Positions 21,550 through 33,526 are shown, numbered from the stretch's first letter. The stretch: DNA of 64,000 bases from Xiphias gladius (GCF_016859285.1 NC_053412.1:460501-524500), one strand, 5' to 3'. Notes: a model not told the origin generated them from the letters alone. Numbers and translations: made by a program.

Positions 21550-23574
21550 CAAACTTACATGTCAGAAAACTACAGAAGCCTGAAAAGGAAACGTCTGTAA
21601 TTATTCCTCGTTTTTTTTATTCACACTTATGGAATCATGATCGTAAGAAAACAAGCTTGTTGCGATGAAACAATGATTTTTTTTATGATCCTGGAAAATA
21701 ACCTTACCCCAACATCTCCAGTAAATGTACTTAAATTTAAACTGTGGTAATTATCTTGCATATTTGTCTTTTGCTTGATTTGTCTTTTTCTTACTTGAAT
21801 AGACATTGAGCAGCGATTGATATTCATTGATACTCGTTTCTAAGAGTACTCTATGTTTAGTTTGTAAAGTTAATGTTGTACAGTCTGCACTCAAAACATT
21901 TTTCGTGTCCTCTCTGACTTAATGCAGTGAACACAACGTTTGGTAGACGGATGTCTGTCTGACCAAAGAGGACTTGGGATAATTTTAATGTTGAAAAGAA
22001 ATTGATTTTTGATTTTCACATGAGAAGCTTTTTTTCTTTAGATCAAATAGATGTTTTAATGTAGTACAATAATAATACTAATAATGTTAAGCAGCTTTAT
22101 TTTAAAGCTTTTCTCAAAGTTTTCTGTAACTACATACAACATAGTGGCTGTTACTGGTGTGGGTTAAATTTGAGAGACTTATGTAAATCTGAACAATTCT
22201 ACTTATAATAGATTGATCAGAATCATTTTACCACATCTAATAATATTAAATCAGCAATCTGCAGATGGGCATTGAGTCAGCCAACTTAGACCTTCGTCTG
22301 CACTATTCATATTTTCTTTATACCCTCCACTTGAATTAAGAAAACAAAAATTGAAATCGCACCTAAAGCCATATCAAAGCCATCTTTTTAATATAACTAT
22401 CATGATATCTCTCACTACATCTCACAAGGTGAAACTGAATTTACGTAAAAGTGTAGGGAGAGAAAAAAAAAGAAAATAGCCTTTCCTTCTCGCCCAAAGC
22501 AGTCGGACTACCCTTGCCAAGCAGAAATCCAATGTATTATTCCCTCCCCCCTTTTCTGATCATACCCCTGTAATAATTTTTGTACACTCCCTTACATTGA
22601 TCAGATCACCTGATTCTGATACACATAATCATTATTAGATCAGCCAATTCTGGCGTTATATCGGGATAATGACATCCCCGAACAGCAGGATAATTTTCCG
22701 ATCAAGCAACTGAAAGTTTCCGAACGCACGAACAAGTTCAGTCCATGTTCCTCTCCAAGGTTAGGGAGCACTAGGAATATTTCAACAGCAGCTCCTGTTG
22801 ATGTTTTATTTTGACTTTTGACTCAGTATTACAATTTACCATTTTATATGTTATTAGCAGCTACACTGACTGAAACTATAATTAATAAGGGAAGGGATGT
22901 AGTTTGTCCTTTACTGTAAATAATCGTGTTTCATCTTTCATTCCTATCATGTTTTCTTGTTTCTACAACATTTGTCTTCTTTATGTTGCTGCTGCTGGAT
23001 CTTTTTCTCTTTCATTTTTTTGGATAGAATTCCTTTCCTCTTCATTGTCTATCTTAACGAATCACGAATCCTCAGTTTCAAGCCTCAAATTTGATTTCTT
23101 TCTTCTTCTTTTTTTTCTCAAAGAAATAAAAGTCTGAATGAGGATGTAACTTTATAAGGTGGAGACTTTGAATTTAGAAACATAAAAATCTCTTCTGTGT
23201 GAATGTAAGAGGTTCAGATTTACTTTATTAACCATAAAATATATACAACTTATACCTGGAAAACTGGAATTGTGGAGAGAGAGTGAAAGAGAGCTGGAAG
23301 GATAAAAATAGGAGAAAATGGAAACTGAGTGAAAGTGCAGATGTATGGTTGGAGAAAGACGGAAGTTAGAACAACTGGAAACATTTAAATGTAGAGGAAG
23401 GAAATTGTATGCATATGAGCAGATGGATAAATGGGAGCAATAAAGGACAAACTTCTGAGGATTTACTCTTTTGGTTCCTTGTATTTTTATTTCAAAAGGA
23501 GTGTTGACAAAAAAAACAGGAGTAACCTCAAAACTGACCAAAAAGAAGGCTTCTGTTCTTTTACGTAAGGAGGA
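21550..23574. other. Intergenic DNA after the NHS-family gene
   Basis: AT-rich DNA with no recognised exon, RNA gene or transposon. Short open frames (for example 22904-23137) are low-complexity. Confidence 0.5.
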
Positions 23575-23650
23575 TTTTCAATGAAGCATTTTTACTTGTA
23601 CATGTACTTTTACTTAAGTAAATCGTCTGAATACTTCTTCCGACACTGCC
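23575..23650. repeat. Teleost 'acttaagtaaa' interspersed repeat, terminal fragment
   Basis: Contains 'tacttttacttaagtaaa' and 'ctgaatacttcttccgacac', the characteristic end of a very abundant fish repeat that reads, from memory, 'ttttacttaagtaaaggatctgaatacttcttccac'. A full copy is at 25.86-26.48 kb. Confidence 0.75.
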
Positions 23651-23824
23651 GATAACCTGCAACTTTCAAGCCTGTTCCCCCTTTGGCCAGAGCCCAGTTA
23701 GAGCAGGTGTTTTCCATCAGCACCCAAGGTCAAAACATCTGCTGTGATCTGAGAGGTCAGAGGAGAAACATACTTGGACGTTTAAATCCCCAGAGGAAGT
23801 AAATTAGCAGCAGTTTGCTTTCTG

Positions 23825-24300
23825 TTGAGCCACTCTAAGGTCCCGATCAGACAACATGATTCTCTTGTCTTTCACAATGGTCACCATGTCAGATTAGGCG
23901 GGCATAGTGCCAAAAATTCTTGTCGCATGTTGGTCGGGACACTGCCAACAATACAAGTTCGACCCCCCAACCAATCATCGCTCACGTCCTTGCGTGTCGT
24001 CGTGGAGGAGGGTCGAGGAAGTGAACAAGATGTCAAGTGTTGTCAAAAGCATGCCGAACCAACAGGCGGCGCTATAGCCCTAAAAGAACCCTCTGACATC
24101 CAGTTGGTCACTGTGAAGGATCATGTCGTAGGAGATTCCACTCTAGGCGGGAAAATACAAAAAAATTCTGACATGCTAGACTTTTCGTCGAGGTGTCGTC
24201 GGGGCGTCCCATTCGCCACATCACTGCCCTTCAGTTATGTCACACTACAAGACCCATAAACTGTTCCCGATGTTCATATTAGGGCCCGACCGGTGGAGAT
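23825..24300. repeat. Probable DNA-transposon-like remnant
   Basis: The block is richer in CpG and GC than its flanks and repeats words such as 'gtcgtcgtggagg' and 'gaggtgtcgtcggggcg'. It begins 'ggtcccgatcagacaacat' and ends near 'agggcccgaccggtgg', phrases typical of teleost non-autonomous DNA elements. The 144-codon frame inside has no domain. Family not identified. Confidence 0.4.
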
Positions 24301-24519
24301 CTGTCGGCCACGACAACATCGTGTCAAAATGAGGCTGATTTCATGTAGCCTGCTGCCGGCTTTAAAGGTAAGAGTGTGTGGTGTATATCTTAATTCATCA
24401 GGGTGCAGCTTGCATCTCTGGCCACTGAGTGGTGATGTGGATGCATCCTGGTTGTCCAAATAGTTCAAACTTTTTCAAAAACATGCTTCTGTTCCCTTAA
24501 TTGAGTCTGTCACGTGCTG

Positions 24520-25020
24520 CCTCCTCTTAGGCTGTTGGCAGTTTCAGTTATGACTGTGTGTTTTGTTGTTCATGGTTTGGGGAAGATTCCAGATGTTTGT
24601 GGGAATGTTCCACTTGTTCTGAAGAGTTTGCAGAAGTTCTTGATGATGATCCAGGAGAATTTAAATAGGTTTAAGGGCTCCTTAGGTGTTTACTAGGAGG
24701 CTGTGGTGGTTCCAGTTGATGTTCCTATGATCTTCGAGGAGGTTCTGGAATTTCATAAAATTATTTTATGGATATTTGGGAAGTTTCAGGGATCCTTGAG
24801 GAAATTTGAGAGTTTTTAGGATGTTCTAGGATGTTTTGATTGGATTAAATAGGTGGGTTTGAAGGGTTCTTAAGAGTTTAGATGCCCATGAATAGGTTCC
24901 AGAGGCTTTTGGAGGTTTTAAGGACTCAGAGGACATTTAGGGGTTTACAATGAGGTTCCAAGAGACAGTGACTGGGTTTAAGGGTCTGTGAAGGAGGTTC
25001 CAAAGGTTCTTATCTTTCTA
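24520..25020. repeat. Degenerate minisatellite ('ctcaaggacc' family, reverse)
   Basis: Copies such as 'gaagattccagatgtttgtg' and 'gaggttctggaattt' are reverse-complement relatives of the 6.6-7.9 kb array consensus ('ggttccagaggtccttgag' when inverted). Confidence 0.65.
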
Positions 25021-25861
25021 GCTTACTCCCAAACTGTTGACTATGGATTTGTGCCTGTGGTGACACATGGGATTAGTTTTGCGTTTGCTCAGTAGTTTTG
25101 TCATTGATGATCTCCCATAAAAACCCTCATCACACTGTTCTGACTGAGATATCCACGAGAACAAATGAACAGTGTGTTCCTCGGACTGCCAGGAGCTGTG
25201 TATTTGTATATGGAAAAGGTCAGATGAAGCCATCAGACAAATATCTGTATTGTCAGGATGATGCAGCAGTGTGTCTGTCCTGGAGGAATAACAGAATATG
25301 AAATGGTTAGTATTGTGATTATTATGCTTTCGCCTCCAAACTCAGAAATGAAAGACACGAGACGTTTTATTTATGAGGCGTTTTATTTATGTCAGCCCCT
25401 GGTAGAGATCTGAAACCGGGACATGTATGGCTGCCGGGCGAAGAAACCAAGCAGCTGCGTGGTGGTTAATTTGGTGCCAAGGCTTTGGATCTGAGAATAG
25501 AGTCAAATGAAACAGAATAGAACCATCTGGGTACAAGACAGAAAACATACAGAGGGGGTTAATCATTAGGGCCGATTTCTAGCGCTGTAATGGTTATGCT
25601 TGGTGTGGTCAGACATCTCCGGAGTCTCCATGGACACACAGTTTACCACGACCCTGTCTGACCTTTAGCCCCTCTCTTTGTTTAATCAGTGTCATTAGGA
25701 GCTCTCAAAGGTTTAATTATCCGATTGTCGAGCCAAAAACATCAGTGGTTTTGTTTATTCTGTTATTCTATAGTATCTTGCTGTAATTTAGTTTCTTTTC
25801 TGCTCTCCTTCTCAGCTTGTTAGTTTGTTAAAGTGACGGCCTGTGACGCTCAACAGTCAGC
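25021..25861. other. Intergenic DNA
   Basis: No coding exon recognised; open frames are short and overlap on both strands. Confidence 0.45.
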
Positions 25862-26484
25862 GGTGTAATGTAACTAAGTACATTTACTCAAATACTGTAC
25901 TTTAGAACAAATTTGAGGTACTGTCCTGGAGTCCTTTCTTTTTATGTGACTTTTTAGTTCTGCTCTGCTACATATCTGCACTACATGTGACAGCTGCAGT
26001 CACTTTACAAATTAAGATTTTTGCACAGCAAACATATGAAATGCGTGTGAAAATGACGTTAATGAAGTTACGTTACCCAACAGTAAACGCGAGTAGAGCC
26101 GAAAGGATTGGTCGATTAATTGAGTGACAGAAAATAAACTGGCAGCTATACTGATACATGTTTAATTCATTTTTCATGCAAAATGCCAAACAGTTGATTA
26201 ATTGAGAAAATATTCAGCAATTTTCTTATTTATCCATAGTAGCTTCACCTCAGCCAACAGTAAAATCCTGCTATTAGTGCATGAGTAATAATAATCTGAT
26301 GATATAATAAAGTATATAAACAGTTCAGGTTTCATTTTCATACATTACTTTTGATAATTAAAGTACATTTACCTAATTACTTGCAATCTTTTAACATTTT
26401 CAATGCGGGACTTCTACACTTCAGTGTAGTATTAGTACTTTTACTTGAGTAAAGGATCTGAATACTTCTTCCACTACGGCCGAC
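25862..26484. repeat. Full-length teleost 'acttaagtaaa' interspersed repeat with nested insertion
   Basis: Starts 'gtgtaatgtaactaagtac' with 'tttactcaaatactgtactt' and ends 'tacttttacttgagtaaagg' plus 'ctgaatacttcttccactac', so the ends are roughly complementary. Nested at about 26099-26225 is part of a second teleost repeat ('attggtcgattaattgagtg', 'caaaatgccaaacagttga'). Confidence 0.8.
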
Positions 26485-26658
26485 AGTGCAACAACGTCAT
26501 GAAAGAGGATAATATTTTAGGTCAAAGACCAGAAGAATGAAACAAGGTCCAAAGACACTGGGATACAAGAAAACAGGAGGGATGACACATTTCACACACC
26601 TGGTGTTGTTTTTGGCTTTTCTGTTAATCACATGTGTGGTTAAGAATTCGGGTAAATG

Positions 26659-26692
<34 letters not shown>

Positions 26693-27039
26693 ATGCTTTT
26701 CTGTCGTCATGGTAACAGTTTGCTGTCAGCAGATGTGTGTGTGTCTGTGTGGAATGATAACACTCAATGAACCTGGCAGAACGGAACGCTTTCACTGAGT
26801 GTGTGTTTAGTTTTTCTTACATCTCTCAACACAGTGAAACTGTAGCGCTGCTAACGTGACAGAGAAGTTTTATCTGGTTTATTCTGTTAGAAAACATGTT
26901 TTCTTTCTTTCTGTCTTTTTCCATTTTTGATTCTTTCTTGCTTGCTTTCTTTCCTCTTCATAAGGTCTCAGTACTCTGCAAAGAGACAGCCCTCCCAAGA
27001 CGAACGACAGCATCAGTGTAGCGCTGGCCAATGAACAAA
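26485..27039. other. Intergenic DNA with (GT)n microsatellite
   Basis: A (GT)n tract at 26661-26691 and a T-rich 'tttctttctttc' stretch near 26899-26955. No gene recognised. Confidence 0.55.
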
Positions 27040-27450
27040 TGAACAAACAATTCTTTTTATTGATCATTGTAGGCAAAAACAAGGGGTTGACAAGAGCAAT
27101 GCTATACTTGTACAGAAAAAGGGTATTTTTAATGACAAACCATATGTAATGGGTATAGGGAGAACATAGTATATGTAAACCAGTTTTTCCGGTATTTTAC
27201 ATATTGATCATATTGTGCAAAACAACATTCATCGGGGCAGGCAATGCCAGCCTCCTACAGCTTTCCAAATAAACATGATTTTTACATAGGGATCTACATC
27301 CGGGGCAACCTGCCAGCTTTAAGGCCTTTAAGGTAAAGGTCAGACTCTCCACAATATTTATTTCGTTGACAGCCCGGTCGTCCTGCATTGGAGGGTGTGG
27401 CTGCAGCCAATTCCATGTGATGGCTTTCTCGTGCACAGCCAAAAGTTTTT
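27040..27450 (-). mobile_element. L1-like LINE ORF2 C-terminal remnant
   Basis: The minus-strand frame at 27197-27442 contains EKAITWNWLQPHPPMQDD and then ESLTFTLKALK. This resembles the C-terminal 'K…NW…P…DW…E…ME(K/R)LTF(S/T)L' segment of L1-type fish LINE ORF2 proteins. The expected reverse transcriptase is absent and the frame is short, so this would be a 5'-truncated, decayed copy. Family assignment is from memory of the motif. Confidence 0.45.
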
Positions 27451-27939
27451 TAAACAGATATTCATCCTAAATCATGTGTTTGTGCGGGATTTGGCAAAGG
27501 TTTATGTGACAAAAGAACAATTAACTTCTATTCTATTAATGCTTTGGCAATCTATGACACTATGGTAAAATTAGAGGACAAGCCCAGAAAATGCTCAATT
27601 ATCCTGAATAAATTTCGTCTTGGACTCACAAAATATTGTAATATGCTCCTCCAAACGCACTCTTTCCAAGACCTGGAGCTGGTTACAATTTTTTTCTACT
27701 GGTACTTTTGTGAGCTCTTATCAAGTTTACTGATATGGTATGTTCTGCCTGCAGAAAATAGTCATATGCTGTCACTCAGAAGTCCAATGTGACAAAAGCT
27801 TTCAACTTCTCAGCTTTTACATGCTGCCAAACCAACCATCAACCATATAAATGGAAACTTTACAACTTTAAATACTGTTTAAAAACTCACTCTGAGCTGT
27901 GTGAAATTTAGCCTCAAGCAGTGCAAGTGGTGACTGACT
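27451..27939. other. Intergenic DNA
   Basis: AT-rich. An 82-codon frame at 27544-27792 shows no domain and may be part of the decayed LINE or its flank. Confidence 0.4.
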
Positions 27940-29170
27940 GATCCAGAGGTTCTTGTGGAGGCTCCAGGAGCTCTAAGAGTGTTTCTAGGGTCTTCTAGGA
28001 AGCTCCAGGGAGAAAGAAAAAGACATCTTAATGGTTCTCCAGGTTCACGGCGCAATTAAGGTGGTTCTAGAGACTCTGAGGTTTTAGTGTTTGAGGGAAA
28101 TTCTTGAGGACCATTAAAGAGCTCTTTGGCGAAGATTTGGTGGCGCTTAGAGATGCTCCAAAGCAAGGCTTGTAACAAATACTACACTACAGATTTATGT
28201 GGGCGCCAGATGTTCTTGAAGAGGTTCCAGAGGTACTAAAGGAGGTTGCAGAGACTCTCGAGCACATTTTCCAGCTCACGAGAAGAAAAGTAAACTGGAG
28301 TCATTAGAAACTTTTCAATGGTTCTCCACAATCCAGTGAGCCTTCGAGGGTTTCCAAAGATCCTTAACAAGGATCGGAAGGTTTTAAATTCTCCAGAAAT
28401 TCTGATTGTGGTTTGTAAGGTCTTTTAGAAAGTTCCAGGAGATAAAAAGGGACATTTTGATGGTTCTCCGGGTTTAAGAGGCACTGAAGGTGTTTCCAGG
28501 ATTCCTCAGGGAGTTATAGGATTCAAGGAGGTTAAAGAGATTTAAAGGATTTTTGAGGAACGTTCCGGAACACTTTAAGGAGGTTTTAGTATTACTTCAA
28601 GGTGTCCCCAGACAGAACATAAGACAAATACTATCCTTCACATTTTAGAGAGAATTCAACTAATTTTGTGTGGGCTCCAGAAGTGCTGAAGAAGCTTTTT
28701 TTGTGTTTGGGAAGGTCCCAGAAGTTCCTGAAGTGCTTCCAGATGTGCACAAGAAGGTTCCAAAATTCTCAGCTATATTCCCAGGTTTATGAGGGAATAA
28801 GTTCTTAGGGTCTCTAAATTAGATTGCAGCGGTTCTTTCTCCTTGCTCTAGGGTGGCTTGGAGTTTCCAGGGCCTCTGGGAAAGTTCCAGAGGTTCTTAA
28901 AGAGGTTCCAGAGATTCTCAAGGCAAATCCCTGGCTCATGACTACGTTCATGGGGACTTTTTTAGAGTTTTTCGGGGATCTTTAAGGAGTTTCTGGCGAC
29001 TCTCCTGAAGGCTTACATGAGAACGTCTGAGAGTTCCTTGAGAAGGGTCGAGAGGTCCCTCAGGAGGTTCCAGGGTCTAATAAGGTTTAAGGTGTTCTTA
29101 GGGACATTTAATTTGCTCTTTAGGGGAGGTCCTAGAGGTTCTTGGAGAAGTTCCAAAGAAGGGCATGTAG
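27940..29170. repeat. Degenerate minisatellite ('ctcaaggacc' family, reverse)
   Basis: About 1.2 kb of imperfect copies such as 'gttccagaggttcttaaaga' and 'gaggttccagagattctcaa'. These are the reverse complement of the unit at 6.6-7.9 kb. The phrase around 'acaaatactacactacag' near 28172 and 'acaaatactatccttcac' near 28625 marks a longer superunit of roughly 450 bases; a third related phrase 'gtaaatgttacagtgct' occurs near 29170. Confidence 0.8.
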
Positions 29171-29376
29171 TAAATGTTACAGTGCTGTGGTACAGGTCTG
29201 GATATGTACAAAGTGGAGTTAATGGCCGTGCGAAAACTTTGTCGGCACTGCAGTGACCTGCATGAATAAACAGCCTCCAATTTGAGATACAGGACATCAT
29301 TCCTCTGCAAACCTCCCCTTAAACCCTGTATAAATACAGGTTTAAAAAACATGAGTGCTCACTCACACACGTGCAC

Positions 29377-29669
29377 GCACACACACACACACACAAACAC
29401 ACATACACACAAATGCTGTGTATACAAATACACATACATACAACCTGGCAGTGTCCCCAGATACTTTACTGATAAATCCAGATTCCTGGTAAATCACCAT
29501 TCTTACACACTCAATGTACAAATGTGTTTACATATACAGTCCAACACACACTCACAAGCAGCTGAGTGATTTGATATCTGATAGAGCAGATGAACAAATA
29601 AGGGTGGAACACCGAGTACAGACCGCCCTTCACATCAACAGGAAGAAATGTGTGTGTGTGTGTGTGTGT
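29377..29669. repeat. Paired (CA)n and (GT)n microsatellites
   Basis: An interrupted (CA)n at about 29377-29412 and a (GT)n at 29649-29669, opposite in orientation and about 240 bases apart, just before the assembly gap. Confidence 0.85.
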
Positions 29670-29788
29670 TTTAATTCTGATCTTTTGACAGCTTGGCTGG
29701 TTCCCAGTCCACATTACTCTGTTATTCGGTGTTGAGTTATTATTGTTGTTGTACAATGTTATCTTTTGTACCTTCTGTGTGCTGAATA

Positions 29789-30288
29789 NNNNNNNNNNNN
29801 NNNNNNNNNNNNNNNNNNNNNNNNNNNNNNNNNNNNNNNNNNNNNNNNNNNNNNNNNNNNNNNNNNNNNNNNNNNNNNNNNNNNNNNNNNNNNNNNNNNN
29901 NNNNNNNNNNNNNNNNNNNNNNNNNNNNNNNNNNNNNNNNNNNNNNNNNNNNNNNNNNNNNNNNNNNNNNNNNNNNNNNNNNNNNNNNNNNNNNNNNNNN
30001 NNNNNNNNNNNNNNNNNNNNNNNNNNNNNNNNNNNNNNNNNNNNNNNNNNNNNNNNNNNNNNNNNNNNNNNNNNNNNNNNNNNNNNNNNNNNNNNNNNNN
30101 NNNNNNNNNNNNNNNNNNNNNNNNNNNNNNNNNNNNNNNNNNNNNNNNNNNNNNNNNNNNNNNNNNNNNNNNNNNNNNNNNNNNNNNNNNNNNNNNNNNN
30201 NNNNNNNNNNNNNNNNNNNNNNNNNNNNNNNNNNNNNNNNNNNNNNNNNNNNNNNNNNNNNNNNNNNNNNNNNNNNNNNNNNNNNNNN
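29789..30288. other. Assembly gap, exactly 500 N
   Basis: An unbroken run of 500 N, a conventional placeholder length, so the true gap size is unknown. It lies about 3.2 kb upstream of the first recognised alkal2 exon and could hide its signal-peptide exon. Confidence 1.
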
Positions 30289-30714
30289 TGACACACAGAG
30301 TTACTGCTCCGATGCTCGGCTCCTTCCCTTCATTCACACGTTGACGTGGCCTCGAGCAGGACGTCAGACCTCTAATTGCCGATAACGAGTTTATATGAGC
30401 CTGCATGATACGTTCGGCCGTGTTGGAAAGTGACAGAGTACGTTAGCTACGAACAGGTTTGATGTAGTTCTGCTCCACTTCATCACATTTATGATTGTAC
30501 AAACAAAATGTACGGTGATCTTATAAAATACACATATTTATAGTTGAAACAACCCAGCGGAATATAAAGTAGTTAGAATTAGCTCCTTATAAACCAGCTA
30601 CAACACTGAAAATCCCATTTACATGTTAATGCATCATTGATAATGATAAACCAATTTTTAAGAATTGGAAAAAAAAAATATATATTAACATTACGGAAGC
30701 TGCCATTCTGCAGA
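30289..30714. other. Intergenic DNA after the gap
   Basis: No coding exon, RNA gene or named repeat is recognised. Bases 30300-30380 are slightly GC-rich. Confidence 0.45.
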
Positions 30715-30719
30715 ATTTG

Positions 30720-30845
30720 GACTTGAAGTACTTTTTAGCCGATAATACTTCTGGACTTTTACTCATTTCAAATGCAGGACTTTCACATGTAAAACAGAGT
30801 TTGTACACTGGGGCGCTACTACTTCTGCTTTAGTAGAGATGCAAG
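30720..30845. repeat. Teleost 'acttaagtaaa' repeat, degenerate fragment
   Basis: Contains 'acttgaagtactttttagc', 'gcaggactttcacatgtaaa' and 'actacttctgctttagtag', matching the inner and terminal parts of the repeat at 25.86-26.48 kb with many substitutions. Confidence 0.5.
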
Positions 30846-30849
30846 TATT

Positions 30850-31020
30850 TTACCGTCTGATGCTGATCGACGTCGTAGCCTGCAGTCTTGATTTGAGCGC
30901 TGTCCGAGGTGCTGAACCTGAGACCACCGGGGACGCAGGAGCTGTCCGGGGTCCTGATCGTCATCAGTAAACCGACAGGGAGGATTTCAGTCAGAAGCCG
31001 GAGGTCCTGCGGCGGTTTCA
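30850..31020 (-). other. Exon-like GC-rich open block
   Basis: GC-rich block open on the minus strand. Read on minus, an acceptor-like cgccgcag at about 31007 precedes about 52 open codons ending near 30853 at the donor-like cagacg/gtaaaa. The peptide includes LLTEILPVGLLMTIRTPDSS and is not recognised. On the plus strand, ATG 30839 opens a 43-codon peptide containing RGAEPETTGDAG, faintly like the post-signal region of ALKAL2. Neither reading is established. Confidence 0.25.
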
Positions 31021-31099
31021 CCGTCTCACGCGCGGGGAGATGGCATGAGATCGCCTTGTCAGCAACACATTTTCAGACGGGGTAAAATATGCCGTCTTT

Positions 31100-31165
31100 T
31101 CATCTAAATTGATAAATAAAGCACTTCATTAATCCCAAAGGGAAACTGAATTTCAGAACACCCCC
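31100..31165. repeat. LINE/SINE 3' tail fragment
   Basis: 'cattaatcccaaagggaaac' following 'gataaataaagcactt' matches the widely seen fish tail 'tttattgatccccaagggaaa' of LINE-derived elements. Confidence 0.6.
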
Positions 31166-32630
31166 CTTTTTCCAGTTTTTGTTGATATCTAAGCAGCTCA
31201 AGCCCCGTGAAAGACTTTCAGTGGTAAAACTTTCAGTTTAAAAAAAACGGAAGAATAATGTAAACCTCAGAGTTATGACATTTTCAGGGATCAATTAATG
31301 GACTCGCCCACAGCTTTTCTTCAGCAGTGGAAGGAAATGAAGGCTTGAGAGTTAATTTGAAGAATTTCTGCTGGTGCCCCGACTTTTGTTCCAAACCCTC
31401 TCTGTTGGAACAAAGTGTGTTACTACGCCCTCTGCACCGCAGGAGGTAGGACCGTACATTTCTGTCAGAATGGAGAGTCCGACTGGCTGGTCGGGGGATC
31501 ATCCTACAGCGAGATGATGCCGGACGGTTCCGCGTTAGAATAAAAGCCCCGCATGTCGCACTGTGCATCACGGGTCTAATAACGTCTCAAACCGTGTCAG
31601 ACTGAATGAGAGCAATTTGAAGACGTCTGCTGAATTGTAGCGCTACAGAGTCTTGAGCATCCAGCACAAAACAAACAGAAACAGCAATGAAAACTTGTCC
31701 TGGAAGTTGCTCTACAGTGTCTATATACAGTACACGCCAGTGTGGTGTCTATGTGTATACCCGTCTATGAATGCTTATAATGTATAGTCCAGTCGAGTCT
31801 TTGTCCTCTGGTCCTAAACGTCTGACTGCGTGTGGACTTTGCTGCAGGCTGTCGCTGGTCTCTATGAAGTGTCTGTCGGTAGACGTGTCGCAGCCTTAAG
31901 GCTGACTCCTGCCCAAAGCCAAGAATCTGCCTCTTGATTCTGGACACGTAAAACAAGTTGGTTTGTTGGAAACGGCTCATTTTGAAAAAATCTGAGACCT
32001 TAAGCCTAAATAACTGTCTGAAGATGTTTGGTCCTGTACAGTCGGCTGACTTCACAGTCACTTTGAATTTTCAAGACGTGACGCAGATCAGATTCGCGCA
32101 GATTCAGAGACTTGAGATACGATGGCCTACAGTGTAAATGTGTTTTTAGAGCATTTTGGAAAGGCTCCACGTCGGCACCAAAAAGCACACGGCTCGGCTC
32201 CCTCGCGGATCATATGACATCTGTGACCATTCCTTTGGTCCAATTAAGAAATTTGTAGCTGCAGTGCAGGTTCTGTGGCTTCAGAGAGCGGCTGAGTTTG
32301 AAACAACGACACTGTTGTAGAGACATTTCATCCAGCAGCAGCCTGAGGTGGATCTGTTTTTTGGGCTCTCAATATCTTCGTCCTATGTCACAAGTTTGCC
32401 CTTCAGGAGTTTCTACATAAATTTCAGTCTTTATATGATGTTTTTTCAATCTGTCATCTGAGAAAATGACCGGCTGGTTGTGAGCGTGAAGCTTCTCGGA
32501 TTCAGACATGTCAGCGTCTGAGACGCACATCCAGAAAAGTCAAAGTTGACATTATCATAAAGGACAAACACTCCTTCATTTACAGAGAGGTGTTGGCAGA
32601 GGTTGAGATACTATGCCCTGCCCTAATGCA
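31166..32630. other. Intergenic DNA upstream of alkal2
   Basis: No alkal2 5' exon could be recognised. Minus-strand frames at 31284-31571 and 31765-32061 have no known domain. Confidence 0.4.
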
Positions 32631-32634
32631 GAGG

Positions 32635-32800
32635 TTAGAGAAAAAGAAGCTCCTTCGAACTGCAGAACTTCATTCAGAATCTTCCCGTTTTTAAGTTTCC
32701 TTCGGTATCGCAGTGATCCAGTGACAGTTGTCTGTACGTCCACGGCTGCGCTGCCACAGGAGCTGATCACCGCTGATTGGGCAGCTTTTAACGGGACGGT
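32635..32800. repeat. Interspersed repeat, copy A
   Basis: Shares 'gaaaaagaagctccttcgaa', 'tttttaagtttccttcggta' and 'gtgacagttgtctgtac' with copy B at about 33990-34130, with about 15-20% divergence. The 63-codon open frame here belongs to the repeat. Confidence 0.75.
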
Positions 32801-33007
32801 TTGACTGAATGGAAACAGAGAGAGGCTAAAAAAGGTTGTAGCTCACAGCAAACTCACTGCCAGTGTCAGAGTTTAATAAACCTCTGCCCTGCTTTATTAT
32901 TCGAGTCATATTTAGAGTGTTAATATGCTGCTATCTTGGAAGAAACTTTTATTCCATTAACTACTGGTTGAGAATGTTATTAAATTACACAGTTAAACCC
33001 TGATCTC

Positions 33008-33386
33008 CAGAAGTGGAAAAAGTACTCGTACTCTGTAAAAAGCCTACTGTCGAGGAAAGTACTAAAGTATCAGCAGCACAATATACTTACTTTATTATAT
33101 GTATCACATTATTGGTGTAGTATTACTGATGCATCAACGTGTTAGCAGCATTTCAATGTCACTGTTGGTCAAAGTGGAGCAAATTTCAGCTGCTTTATAT
33201 AACGTTGGGTTATTTGATCTATGTCCAAACATCGTATTTTTTCATTTTCTCAATATTCAATATTTGTGTGTATCTGTGGGGTAGAAGCAGGAAGTGGCAT
33301 AAAATAGACAAACTCAAGAGAAATAAATTTAGCTGAAAACTGCGTTCAAGTGCAGTACTTGAGTAAATGTACTTTCCACCACAGCT
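33008..33386. repeat. Teleost 'acttaagtaaa' interspersed repeat, near full length
   Basis: 'agaagtggaaaaagtactcg' at the left and 'gtacttgagtaaatgtactt' plus 'tccaccacagc' at the right mark both ends, with a partly unrelated centre. It sits 140 bases before the first recognised alkal2 exon. Confidence 0.7.
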
Positions 33387-33526
33387 ACTGTCCATGGTCC
33401 CATCGGTCCCCCTCAACACCGATAACATGGCTTCAGAGAACCTTAATTTAATTAACATTAAGCACTGTCAGTGCTGTTGCGTTGTTTACACCGGCATTAA
33501 TGTGTTTTTTTTCATTTTTATTTCAG

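Noticed and set aside
23825..24259. 144-codon frame in the CpG-rich block
   Set aside because: No domain is recognised and the block looks like a non-autonomous transposon remnant.
29511..30406. Several long apparent proteins of 180-260 residues made mostly of X
   Set aside because: They span the 500-N gap, have no real sequence, and cannot be genes.
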